Assembly: GCA_020024555.1 (NCBI GenBank)
Contig: JAHHTQ010000001.1
Coordinates: 140,102-204,101, forward strand
Direction of reading: 5' to 3'
Source of the DNA: Angelakisella sp.
GTDB lineage: Bacteria > Bacillota > Clostridia > Oscillospirales > Ruminococcaceae
Length of the DNA stretch: 64,000 nucleotides
A program made the position numbers and the translations under genes. Below are positions 46,502 to 56,100 of this stretch, in pieces. The notes under the pieces were generated by a model. That model was not told where the DNA came from. It did not search any database and saw nothing but the letters and a program-made list of their open reading frames with translations. How positions within the stretch are numbered: position 1 is the first letter of the stretch; every line of letters starts with the position of its first letter.

Positions 46502-47356
46502 TTAGTGTATGAATGGGAACATATTGAATATCACATATATATATGGCATTATAAATAGTACGCTATCAAATCTGTCCATTACACCACCATGTCCCGGAAA
46601 TAAATTTCCATAGTCTTTAATATTTGTTTGTCTCTTTATTATTGACGCTGACAAATCACCTAAAACACCCATTAAAGACAAAAATGGAGTTAAAAGTACA
46701 ATTCTCAATACATCAACTTTTATACCGTTATTTATAATGTAGCTAAAAGGAGCAAAATTTTTGCACAAAGCAATAAAAGTATATGCAACTGCCAAATTTC
46801 CAAGTATAGCCACAACTATTCCGCCAATAAGTCCTTCTATTGTTTTTTTGGGGCTTACGTGTGGGCATAGTTTATGCTTACCGCACAATGTCCCTGTAAA
46901 ATATGCCCCTGCATCGCTCCACCAAGCCGAACCCAAGCCAATAAGAAGATAAAATAAAGCATTTTGCGCATTGGATTCATATTTAATAATAACAAATATA
47001 GAAAAAATAATTCCTATAAATAATGACACAACTACTCCATAAAACATTTTTTCAATAGGAAAAGTTTCGAGCTTATTTAACATATAAATAAAGCAGAATG
47101 TTATGTAAATAAGTGTCACTATTAAAAATACATTCTTTGGAAAATATATTGTACTGAATATTACACAATATGAGTATATTAATGTACTTATGCTAAATAA
47201 TTTATATTTTGTCAGTTTCATTGCTTTTAATAGTTCCAGAACAGCTATTGACGCAAAGATTGCAATCATAATATCAGCTATAATCGTATTATAAAAGACA
47301 AAAAAAACACCCAATGCCATTAGTCCGATAATGGCAGTAATTATTCTCTGTTTCAT
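46502..47356 (-). CDS. cdsA: Phosphatidate cytidylyltransferase
   Basis: 284 residues with about eight membrane segments. The family signature is present near the C-terminus: SASIIKRQTNIKDYGNLFPG followed by HGGVMDRFD. SPKKTIEGLIGG is also typical. It makes CDP-diacylglycerol from phosphatidate and CTP, the entry to phospholipids, at the inner membrane. It lies 42 bases downstream of uppS. Confidence 0.96.
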   Translation of the reverse strand: MKQRIITAIIGLMALGVFFVFYNTIIADIMIAIFASIAVLELLKAMKLTKYKLFSISTLIYSYCVIFSTIYFPKNVFLIVTLIYITFCFIYMLNKLETFPIEKMFYGVVVSLFIGIIFSIFVIIKYESNAQNALFYLLIGLGSAWWSDAGAYFTGTLCGKHKLCPHVSPKKTIEGLIGGIVVAILGNLAVAYTFIALCKNFAPFSYIINNGIKVDVLRIVLLTPFLSLMGVLGDLSASIIKRQTNIKDYGNLFPGHGGVMDRFDSVLFIMPYIYVIFNMFPFIH

Positions 47357-47398
47357 CTCTAACCTCTCTGTTGATTTGATATAATTTTTATAAAAAAT

Positions 47399-48121
47399 TT
47401 ATATAGCACCAAAACGTCTGTCCCTATTTACATATTCAAGTATCGCATTGTCCAAATCTTTTTCGGTAAAATCCGGCCATAATTTATTTGTAAATATAAG
47501 TTCACTATATGACGCTTGCCACATCAAAAAATTTGATAGTCTCTGTTCCCCACTCGGCCTTATTATAAAATCAGGGTCAGGCTGTCCACAAGTATACAAA
47601 TTGTCTGAAAAGAACTTTTCGTCTATATCTCTCAAATCTATTTCATCGTTTTTATACAAAACTGCTATTTTCTTAGTTGCTCGTATTATTTCGTCTCTAC
47701 TGCCATAATTAAAAGCAATATTTATTACAATACCTGTATTATTCTTACTTTTTTCTTCGATATTTATTATACTTTTTTGTAAATCTTCATCTAAAACTGC
47801 TATATCACCGAGTATATTAAGCTTAGCATTCATATCTGCAAATTTCTCTATATTATCGACATATTTTTTTAGCAAATCCATTAATGCATCAACTTCTGAT
47901 TGTGGTCTTTTCCAATTTTCAGTTGAAAAAGCATAGACAGTTATATGTTTTATGCCTATTTTGTCGGCATATTCTATAATTTTATTTAAAGTTTTTGCTC
48001 CTTCTTTATGCCCATATTTCCGTGGTAATCCTCTTTTTTTTGCCCATCTGCCATTTCCGTCCATAATTATTGCAATATGCTTCGGAAATGCTTCTTTCGG
48101 TATTTGTTCTAATATATCCAT
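47399..48121 (-). CDS. uppS: Isoprenyl transferase (undecaprenyl diphosphate synthase)
   Basis: 240 residues. The cis-prenyltransferase motif IIMDGNGRWAKKRG (catalytic Asp21), the HITVYAFSTENW segment and the C-terminal IIRPSGEQRLSNFLMW and WPDF are all present. It condenses isopentenyl diphosphate units into C55 undecaprenyl diphosphate, the carrier for peptidoglycan precursors. It sits between frr and cdsA as in most Firmicutes. Confidence 0.97.
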   Translation of the reverse strand: MDILEQIPKEAFPKHIAIIMDGNGRWAKKRGLPRKYGHKEGAKTLNKIIEYADKIGIKHITVYAFSTENWKRPQSEVDALMDLLKKYVDNIEKFADMNAKLNILGDIAVLDEDLQKSIINIEEKSKNNTGIVINIAFNYGSRDEIIRATKKIAVLYKNDEIDLRDIDEKFFSDNLYTCGQPDPDFIIRPSGEQRLSNFLMWQASYSELIFTNKLWPDFTEKDLDNAILEYVNRDRRFGAI

Positions 48122-48173
48122 ATAACACCTTTATTTATTATACTGCTTAAATTTTATTTGAAAAATAATATTA

Positions 48174-48201
48174 ACCCACCGCCTTATTACAAGACGGTGG
48201 T
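48174..48201 (-). promoter_or_regulatory. Hairpin between frr and uppS
   Basis: Minus-strand arms ACCACCGTCTT and AAGGCGGTGGGT pair over 11 bp, with G-U pairs, around a 5-nt loop. There is no T-run, so it looks like a processing or stabilising hairpin rather than a strong terminator. Confidence 0.45.
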
Positions 48202-48217
48202 TCTTCTATTTGTTTAA

Positions 48218-48766
48218 TTAAACTTTCATTATGTCTTTTTCTTTTTCTACTGCCATATCATCAATATTTTTGATAAATTCATCAGTCATTTTTTGAAGTT
48301 TGTTTTCTGCATTCTTTTGCTCGTCTTCTGTTATTTCATTATCTTTCTTCATAACTTTAAGTTTATCCATAGCATCTCGGCGGATTGAACGTATAGCAAT
48401 CTTTGCGTCTTCGCCTTGTTTCTTTATGCCTTTGCAAAGTTCCTTTCTGCGCTCCTCTGTAAGTTGAGGGAATACTAAGCGTATTGTGCTTCCGTCATTT
48501 GACGGATTGATACCGATATCTGAAAGTTGTATAGCCTTTTCAATAGCTTTTAAAGAAGATTTATCGTAAGGTTGAATAACCAATACTCTTGCCTCTGCTA
48601 CTGATATAGACGCAAGTTGATTAATAGGTGTCTCTGAACCATAATATTCAGCTGTCAATCTATCCAAAACACCTGGGTTTGCGCGACCTGCACGCATTGA
48701 TTTATATTCTGATTCCAAAACGTGCAAAGTTTTATTCATTTTTTCTTCGTATAATTTAAAATCCAT
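48218..48766 (-). CDS. frr: Ribosome recycling factor
   Basis: 182 residues. Conserved SMRAGRANPGVLDRL near the N-terminus, QPYDKSSLKAIEKAI and the C-terminal helical bundle ending in a charged tail. With EF-G it splits the post-termination ribosome. It starts 4 bases after pyrH, with AAGGAGG in the pyrH end. Confidence 0.98.
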   Translation of the reverse strand: MDFKLYEEKMNKTLHVLESEYKSMRAGRANPGVLDRLTAEYYGSETPINQLASISVAEARVLVIQPYDKSSLKAIEKAIQLSDIGINPSNDGSTIRLVFPQLTEERRKELCKGIKKQGEDAKIAIRSIRRDAMDKLKVMKKDNEITEDEQKNAENKLQKMTDEFIKNIDDMAVEKEKDIMKV

Positions 48767-48770
48767 AATT

Positions 48771-49481
48771 TTACGCCTCCTTAACTATTGTACCGATTTC
48801 TTCGCCGGTTACTGCTCTGTAAATATTTTCTGGGTCATTTAGTCCAAATACAAGAATTGGCATTTTATTGTCACGACAAAGTGATGCGGCTGTCATATCC
48901 ATTACAGATAAATTTTTTGAAAGTACGTCTGTAAATGTAAGAACATCATACTTAACAGCATCGTCGTATTTATGGGGATCTTTGTCATAAACACCGTCAA
49001 CCATAGTGGCTTTCATCATTATATCTGCCTCTATTTCAGCTGAACGCAGGGCTGCTGCTGTATCTGTTGAGAAGAAAGGATTACCTGTACCACAACCAAA
49101 GATAACAACTCTGCCTTTTTCAAGATGTCGTACTGCTCTATTGCGAATATATGGCTCTGCAACCTGTTGCATAGCGATAGCAGTTTGAACCCTTACATCA
49201 ACATCTAGCGCTTCCAGTGCATCTGCAAGCGCAAGGCTGTTCATAACAGTTGCAAGCATACCTATATGGTCGGCACGTGTTCTGTCCATATTTCCGCCGC
49301 TTCTGCCACGCCAAAAGTTACCGCCACCTACTACAATACCTACTTGCAGTCCTAAATCTGTACATTTCTTTATGCTTTTGCATATTTCCAGTACTGTGTC
49401 GTAGTCAATGCCGGTACCTTTATTTCCTGCCATTGCTTCGCCACTCAGTTTTAGAACGACCCTCTTGTATTTTAAACCCAT
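48771..49481 (-). CDS. pyrH: UMP kinase
   Basis: 236 residues from the ATG at 49481 with AGGAG 9 bases upstream; an in-frame TTG at 49499 overlaps that site. Motifs VVLKLSGEAMAG, VVGGGNFWRG and TMVDGVYDKDPHK are those of the bacterial hexameric UMP kinase. It phosphorylates UMP to UDP, and fits metabolically with pyrB and pyrI upstream. Confidence 0.98.
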   Translation of the reverse strand: MGLKYKRVVLKLSGEAMAGNKGTGIDYDTVLEICKSIKKCTDLGLQVGIVVGGGNFWRGRSGGNMDRTRADHIGMLATVMNSLALADALEALDVDVRVQTAIAMQQVAEPYIRNRAVRHLEKGRVVIFGCGTGNPFFSTDTAAALRSAEIEADIMMKATMVDGVYDKDPHKYDDAVKYDVLTFTDVLSKNLSVMDMTAASLCRDNKMPILVFGLNDPENIYRAVTGEEIGTIVKEA

Positions 49482-49535
49482 ATTCCTGTCTCCTATCAAA
49501 TAATTAATTTAACCTTTGTATATTTAACACATTTT

Positions 49536-49564
49536 ATTTTACAATATTTTTGCATAAATGTAAA
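49536..49564 (-). promoter_or_regulatory. Internal promoter before pyrH
   Basis: Minus strand TTTACA (49559-49564), 17-bp spacer, TAAAAT (49536-49541), in the 104-base gap between pyrI and pyrH. It could uncouple pyrH-frr-uppS-cdsA-rseP from pyrBI. Confidence 0.6.
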
Positions 49565-49585
49565 TAGTTAAATTTATACTTAATA

Positions 49586-50008
49586 CTAAATATTGCTTGC
49601 TATACTGTCACAATAAATACATCTGTATTGTTTTTTATCTTTGTTTGTTAATTTAAATATATGTTCAATTTCTTGTTCCACTGTTGTTATGCAACGTGGA
49701 TTTTTACATTTTATTACATCTACAAGTTCATCGGGTAAAGATAATTTTTTCTTTTCAATGACTTCACTGTCTTTTATGATATTAACAGTAATATTTTGGT
49801 CTATGTATGCAAGAATATTGTAATTTATATCAAAATCACCTTCTATTTTGATTATATCTTTTTTGCCGGTTTTTTCACTTTTAACATTTTTTATAATAGC
49901 AACCGATGTTGTAACTTCGGCAAGATTTAGATAATTATATATCTCCATTGCTCCGCCGACTTTTATGTGATCTATAACAATGCCGTCTTTTATTCCATCA
50001 ATTTTCAT
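49586..50008 (-). CDS. pyrI: Aspartate carbamoyltransferase regulatory subunit
   Basis: 140 residues from the ATG at 50008, GGAGG 8 bases upstream. The allosteric nucleotide-binding domain comes first (IDGIKDGIVIDHI, IKIEG). The zinc domain carries CKNPRC and CIYC, four cysteines that bind the PyrB trimer. PyrI gives feedback control by CTP/UTP and activation by ATP. It overlaps the end of pyrB by 11 bases, a sign of coupled translation. Confidence 0.96.
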   Translation of the reverse strand: MKIDGIKDGIVIDHIKVGGAMEIYNYLNLAEVTTSVAIIKNVKSEKTGKKDIIKIEGDFDINYNILAYIDQNITVNIIKDSEVIEKKKLSLPDELVDVIKCKNPRCITTVEQEIEHIFKLTNKDKKQYRCIYCDSIASNI

Positions 50009-50924
50009 AAGTTTCAACCTCCAACAGTCTGCATATAAGAGCCATACGTATATATTTACCATATTCTGCTTGTTTAAAATACAATGCTCTTGGGTCATTG
50101 TCTACTTTTACCGATATCTCATTGACACGTGGCAGTGGGTGAAGAATTGCCATATCCGATTTTGCCAAAGACATTTTTTCCATATCCAGTATGTAGCTGT
50201 CTTTTAATCTGATATAATCCGCTTCGTTAAAGAATCTTTCTTTTTGTACCCTTGTCATATATAGTATATCAAGTTCAGGAATTGCCATCTCCAAACTTTC
50301 TGTTTCAGTATAATTTGTAAAATTGTGTTCTTTCAATTCATCTTTTAAATAATCGGGTACTCTAAGCTCTTTCGGTGAAATAAATACAAATTTTACATTT
50401 TCGTATCTACACATAGCTTTTGCGAGTGAGTGTACTGTTCTGCCGAATTTTAAATCTCCGCACATACCTATTGTTATGTTGTCAAGTCTCCCTTTTTCAC
50501 TCTTTATTGTAAGCAAATCTGTAAGGGTCTGAGTTGGGTGGTTGTGTCCGCCATCGCCCGCATTAATTATAGGTATTCTTGAAAATCTTGATGCTACCAT
50601 CGGAGCTCCTTCAAGTGGGTGACGCATAGCGACAATATCAGCATACGAAGATACTACACGTATTGTATCTGCCACACTCTCGCCTTTTGACGCTGACGAT
50701 GAATTTGCGGAAGAAAAGCCAAGCACCGAACCGCCAAGTTCAAGCATAGCCGCTTCAAAAGAAAGTCTGGTACGGGTAGAGGGTTCATAGAACAAAGTTG
50801 CAAGCTTTTTGTATTTACACACATCTCTGTACATTGTACGATTATTTTTTATGTGTATCGCCAAATTAATCAAGTCATCTATGTCTTGAATAGACAAATC
50901 CATTGAATCAAGCAAATGTTTCAT
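49998..50924 (-). CDS. pyrB: Aspartate carbamoyltransferase catalytic subunit
   Basis: 308 residues. The carbamoyl phosphate site is STRTR (49-53), with HPTQTLTD and the C-terminal HPLPRVNEI, all key motifs intact. It joins carbamoyl phosphate and aspartate, the committed step of pyrimidine synthesis. Lies 26 bases after the CvpA-like gene, with AAAGGAG before the ATG. No PyrR-type attenuator is visible upstream. Confidence 0.97.
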   Translation of the reverse strand: MKHLLDSMDLSIQDIDDLINLAIHIKNNRTMYRDVCKYKKLATLFYEPSTRTRLSFEAAMLELGGSVLGFSSANSSSASKGESVADTIRVVSSYADIVAMRHPLEGAPMVASRFSRIPIINAGDGGHNHPTQTLTDLLTIKSEKGRLDNITIGMCGDLKFGRTVHSLAKAMCRYENVKFVFISPKELRVPDYLKDELKEHNFTNYTETESLEMAIPELDILYMTRVQKERFFNEADYIRLKDSYILDMEKMSLAKSDMAILHPLPRVNEISVKVDNDPRALYFKQAEYGKYIRMALICRLLEVETYEN

Positions 50925-50950
50925 TGTTGTATCTCCTTTATATTACAATA

Positions 50951-52069
50951 CTAATTAAATAAATCCATTAGATTTATATCTATTTTAAAGTTTAGTGATG
51001 AAAGAGACTCACTAAGTGTCTTTATAACCGCAAAAATATTAACTCTTTCCTTATTTGCAATTTTTGTCTGTACTTGGTCTATTGTTACCGTTATTGACCT
51101 GATTGTCTTTATATCTTGTTTAAATTCATCAAAAGTCTTGTAATCAAATGTTAAATTTATAAATTTTTCTCCAAAACCTTTTGCCTGCGCTGTTGTATTT
51201 AAAAATTTATTTGTGGTCTCTGTCTTGTATTCTTCACTGATAATCGCTGTTCTTGATAAAATTTCCGCAAAAAGCTCCACATCTGCCACTATATCGCTTA
51301 AACTCCTCTTCCCCTGTATGGAATCATATATTCTATCCACAGAATCTGATAAATTAGACAGTTCGGTTACAGCTTCGTTCAAGAACATTTTGTTACCGTT
51401 AATTTCCACAACGGTCAACTTATCGAAAACAGCAGTACCTATATTTTGTGTAAATGTATATTGATATATTTTGTTTGCCGGTGAATTTTTCAGTTCAATA
51501 ATTGCGCCATACTTTTCCTGTACAAGCTGTTTTGTTAAATCATCTTTTAAATAGTCGCTTTCCAAAGCGCCCAAATTATAAATAGGCATAATTGAAACAG
51601 CACCAAAAACAAGCGCTGAAACAGTACCGATAACTGCGCCGATTATTTTATCTGTATTCTCTTTGAGTTTAAACTTAAAGACAAAAGTAACCTTCTTATC
51701 CACAACAAAAAGAATTATTGCAAAAATTATTCTCAAAGTCCAATAAGTCATCACAAAAACAAAAGGTATTCTTATTGCAACTTCCAAAATATTAATCATA
51801 GTTTTTAATTCTGTATTAAAGAATATAGAAACCAAATCCGTATTTATTTCCATTAATGTTTGTGTTAATTTTTCGGCAAAATCAGTGTTTCCGAATATTA
51901 ATTCTGTCAATTTCGGTGCTGTTAACAGTGAAATCAATACATTTAATATATTGACCATAAAACTTATTCCTGCTTTAAAGCTTCCTTTTAGATATGATTT
52001 TACAATATCATACGCTATATATAATATTGTAAGTAACAGTAGCGTTATGCCAAGAACTGAAATACTCAT
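50951..52069 (-). CDS. CvpA-like membrane protein
   Basis: 372 residues from the ATG at 52069, 9 bases after AAGGAG; the ATG at 52090 overlaps that site. Four membrane segments lie in the first 170 residues (about 4-22, 30-50, 88-110 and 135-160) in the CvpA pattern (KGSFKAGI...). A long extracytoplasmic C-terminal part of about 200 residues follows. CvpA proteins are linked to envelope functions, but no activity is established. First gene of the pyrB cluster. Confidence 0.7.
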   Translation of the reverse strand: MSISVLGITLLLLTILYIAYDIVKSYLKGSFKAGISFMVNILNVLISLLTAPKLTELIFGNTDFAEKLTQTLMEINTDLVSIFFNTELKTMINILEVAIRIPFVFVMTYWTLRIIFAIILFVVDKKVTFVFKFKLKENTDKIIGAVIGTVSALVFGAVSIMPIYNLGALESDYLKDDLTKQLVQEKYGAIIELKNSPANKIYQYTFTQNIGTAVFDKLTVVEINGNKMFLNEAVTELSNLSDSVDRIYDSIQGKRSLSDIVADVELFAEILSRTAIISEEYKTETTNKFLNTTAQAKGFGEKFINLTFDYKTFDEFKQDIKTIRSITVTIDQVQTKIANKERVNIFAVIKTLSESLSSLNFKIDINLMDLFN

Positions 52070-52104
52070 AATAAAGAACTCCTTTTTCATTAATATCGTA
52101 GTAC

Positions 52105-52114
52105 ATTATAACAA
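52105..52114 (-). promoter_or_regulatory. Extended -10 promoter of the CvpA-like/pyrBI genes
   Basis: Minus strand TTGTTATAAT, with the -10 box TATAAT at 52105-52110 and the TG motif upstream. The -35 region is not conserved. Confidence 0.5.
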
Positions 52115-52159
52115 ATATTTCTATTAATTACCATACTATAATTAATAATTAACAAATAC

Positions 52160-52188
52160 TTGATATATTATATTTGCATATATATAAT
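52160..52188 (+). promoter_or_regulatory. Sigma-A promoter of the HAD phosphatase gene
   Basis: TTGATA (52160-52165), 17-bp spacer, TATAAT (52183-52188), about 35 bases before the ATG. Confidence 0.8.
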
Positions 52189-52221
52189 ATAATTATTATA
52201 TATAAAAGGAGTTGAGATTTT

Positions 52222-53088
52222 ATGGCAGAAAAACAAATTTTTGCATTACTTTATGATTTTGATAAGACACTATCCCCGAAGGATATGCAAGAGTACGCAT
52301 TTATTCCTGAAATAGGTATGAACGCAAACGATTTTTGGAATAAATGCAAAGAGACTGAACTTTCAAACAATATGGATCAAATACTTGCATATATGTATGT
52401 AATGCGTGAAATGGCAAATAAAAAATTTTCCCTCACACGAGAGAAATTAATGGAACTTGGAAAAGATGTCAAATTATTTGACGGACTTCAAACGTGGTTT
52501 AAACGCATAAATGATTATATTATAAGCAAAAATATGATACCTGAACACTATATAATCTCATCAGGGCTAAAAGAAATAATAGAAGGTACTTCCATATCAG
52601 ATGAATTTAAAATGATATATGCTGCCGAATTTATGTATAATAATAGAGGTGAGGCTTGCTGGCCTGCTATGGCAGTAAATTATACAAGTAAAACACAATT
52701 TATGTTTCGTATAAACAAAGGTATATTGCCTGTTACACAAAATGCCGAACTGAATAGCTATATGCCCAAAAGCGAAAGACGTATCCCATTCAAAAATATG
52801 ATATACATAGGTGATGGATTGACAGATGTTCCATGTATGAAACTTGTTCGGGTAAACAGTGGTCACTCAATAGCTGTGTATCAAGACGAAAAGCAAAAAC
52901 CGCTTGTAAATGAAATGATAGTACAAGGACGGGTAGACTTTGTAAAAAAAGCCGATTATTCAAAAGGCAGTTCTCTTGAAAAAACTGTACTCGCAATTAT
53001 TGATAAAGTATACGCAGACAATATTCTTGATACTATGCACAATAAAAATTATGACAGGGCGCAAAAAGAAATACTAAAAATTGATTAA
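52222..53088 (+). CDS. HAD-family phosphatase, phosphoserine-phosphatase-like
   Basis: 288 residues; AAAGGAG upstream. Motif I is YDFDKTLS (Asp12 nucleophile, Asp14), motif II the Ser of YIISSGL, and motif IV IYIGDGLTDVPCM. A large helical cap of about 90 residues follows motif I. This is the haloacid-dehalogenase type I layout found in phosphoserine-phosphatase relatives, but the substrate cannot be inferred. Monocistronic, with its own promoter and terminator. Confidence 0.85.
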   Translation: MAEKQIFALLYDFDKTLSPKDMQEYAFIPEIGMNANDFWNKCKETELSNNMDQILAYMYVMREMANKKFSLTREKLMELGKDVKLFDGLQTWFKRINDYIISKNMIPEHYIISSGLKEIIEGTSISDEFKMIYAAEFMYNNRGEACWPAMAVNYTSKTQFMFRINKGILPVTQNAELNSYMPKSERRIPFKNMIYIGDGLTDVPCMKLVRVNSGHSIAVYQDEKQKPLVNEMIVQGRVDFVKKADYSKGSSLEKTVLAIIDKVYADNILDTMHNKNYDRAQKEILKID

Positions 53089-53104
53089 TACAACAAGACA
53101 AACC

Positions 53105-53147
53105 AAAACAGTCATTTTCTTATAGTAAGAGAATGACTGTTTTTTTA
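53105..53147. terminator. Bidirectional terminator between HAD gene and purL
   Basis: AACAGTCATTTTCTTA / TAAGAGAATGACTGTT inverted repeat (one G-U) with a 3-nt loop, A-run and T-run. It closes the purine operon on the minus strand. Confidence 0.88.
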
Positions 53148-53154
53148 TCAATTA

Positions 53155-56100
53155 TTACTTAGTAAAATAGTGTACGGCACCCTTAAACATATTGTTTTCA
53201 AAAACGCCATCAACATTTTTGTAAAGATTATCACCTTTACGTTCACTGTGTCCCATCTTACCGAATACTCTTCCGTCAGGTGAAGTTATACCTTCTATTG
53301 CGCAAATAGAGTCGTTTGGATTAAAGCGGATATCCATTGACGCATTTCCGTTCAAGTCAACATACTGTGTTGCTATTTGTCCATTGTCAGAAAGTTCTTT
53401 CAGTAGATTGTCATTAATTATAAATCTACCCTCACCATGAGAAATAGCTACTGTATGTATGTCACCAACATTATTGTACATCATCCATGGGGATTTATTG
53501 GAGGAAACACGTGTGCGAACAAGTGAAGATTGGTGTCTTCCTATTGTGTTAAATGTAAGTGTTGGGCAATTTACATCTGTGTCTATAATTTTTCCGAATG
53601 GTACAAGTCCAAGTTTTATCAATGCTTGGAAACCATTGCAAATACCGCACATTAAACCGTCACGATTATTAAGTAGGTTATGTACGGCGTCCATAACAGC
53701 CGGATTACGGAAGAATGCTGTTATAAATTTACCGCTGCCGTCCGGCTCGTCACCACCTGAGAAACCACCCGGTAAAGCAATAATATTGCTGTTATTTATT
53801 TCTGCAACAAGTTTATTCACACTTTCCGTAATATCATTCGCAGATAGATTTTTCAGAACCAAAATGTTTGCCTCTGCGCCCTCATTTATAAATGCGCGCG
53901 CTGTGTCATATTCACAGTTTGTACCCGGAAAAACAGGAACAAGCACTCGTGGTTTTGCCACTTTTATTGCAGGTGATACTCTCGTTGTTGCATTAAATGA
54001 AAATTTTTGTACTTTTTCGTCAGTAATTTTTGTCTTGTATGGGAATATAGATTCAAGTTTTCCTTCATAAATTTCTTGTAGCTCAACACAATCTATAAGT
54101 TCATTATTTACGTTAAGAACAAAGTCCTGTGTTGTCTCACCTATTACTGTAACATCTGCCACATCTTCGGCAAGTTCTACAACAAATCCGCCATAATTAT
54201 AGCCGAATAGTTCTTCATTATCAATATTTATCTTTGCGCCGATACCATTACCTATTGCCATTTTAAAGATTGCCTCAGCAATACCGCCATAAGTAACAGT
54301 TGATACAGAAAGAACTTTCTTTTCTTTTATCAGTTTTTCAACAACATCAAACGTTTTTTTGTATTCTGCAACATCACACAAACCATCACTGTTTTTCTTT
54401 GGCAAAACAACTGCTATTTTTGAACCTGCATTTTTAAATTCAGGGGTAATAATATTATCTGTGTCAGAAATAGATACAGCGAATGAAACAAGTGTCGGAG
54501 GAACATCAATATCCTCAAAGCTACCGCTCATTGAATCTTTACCGCCGATTGATGCGATTTCAAAATCAAGTTGCGCTTTTAACGCACCCAATAGCGCGGC
54601 AAATGGTTTTCCCCATCTTTCAGGATTTTTGCCAAGTCTTTCAAAGTACTCTTGAAAAGTCAACCAGCATTTTTTATAAGTACCGCCGGTGGCAATAACC
54701 TTTGCAATGGATTCCACTACTGCAAGATATGCGCCATGATACATACTTTCGCTTGTGATAAACGGATTGTAACCGTATCCCAGTACAGAACAGGTTTTTG
54801 TTTCTTTATACAGTACAGGGATTTTTGCAACCATTGCCTGCGCGGGAGTAAGCTGATGTTTTCCTCCAAATGGCATAACAACAGTCCCTGCGCCGATAGT
54901 TGAGTCAAATCTTTCTGAAAGACCTTTCTTTGAACAGATATTAAGGTCACCAACCAAATTTTTAAATTTTTCTGTTACTGTGTTTCCATCTGCTTTTTTA
55001 TTTTTAAATATGCGTTTTGGTACGACTACTGATGTGTGTTTTTCCGCGCCGTTACTGTTCAAAAATTCACGTGATAGGTTTACTATTTCTTTGCCATTCC
55101 ATTCCATTCTTAGACGGGGTTCTTCTGTAACAGTTGCAACTATTGTAGCTTCAAGGTTTTCACTGTGCGCAAAATCAATAAATTTATCCACATCTTCTTT
55201 TGCTACTACAACAGCCATTCTCTCTTGGCTCTCGCTTATTGCAAGTTCTGTTCCGTCAAGTCCGTCATATTTCTTCGGTACTGCGTTTAGATTAATTCTA
55301 AGTCCGTCTGCAAGCTCACCGATAGCCACAGACACACCGCCTGCGCCAAAGTCGTTACAACGTTTGATAAGTTGTGTAACTTCTTTGTTGCGGAACAGTC
55401 TTTGTAGTTTACGTTCTTCGGGTGCATTACCCTTTTGAACCTCTGCGCCACATTCTGTCAAACTGTCAAGTTTATGCGCTTTTGATGAACCAGTTGCACC
55501 ACCGCAACCGTCACGACCGGTTTTTCCTCCCAACAGTATAACAATATCGCCTGCAACAGGAACTTCTCTGCGGACATTTTCGGCAGGAGTCGCACCGACA
55601 ACCGCGCCAATTTCCATACGTTTTGCAACATATCCATCATGATATATCTCATCAACCTGACCGGTAGCAAGACCTATTTGGTTACCGTATGAGCTATAAC
55701 CTGCGGCCGCTGTACGTACGATTTTACTTTGCGGGAGTTTGCCTTTCATTGTCTTATCAACAGGCAAAAGCGGATTGGCAGCACCTGTTACACGCATTGC
55801 TTGATATACATAGCTTCTTCCTGACAGCGGGTCACGAATAGCGCCACCAATACAAGTAGCCGCGCCACCAAACGGCTCTATCTCTGTCGGGTGATTGTGG
55901 GTTTCATTCTTGAATAAAAACAGCCATTTTTCCGTTTTGCCTTCTACGTCAACATCAATCTTTACTGTACAGGCATTTATTTCTTCGCTTTCGTCCAAAT
56001 CAGTAAGTTTGCCTGTTCTTACAAGTTCTTTTGCGCCTATTGTACCCATATCCATTAGCGTGATAGGTTTTGTACGTTTGATATTTTCACGTGTTTCAAG

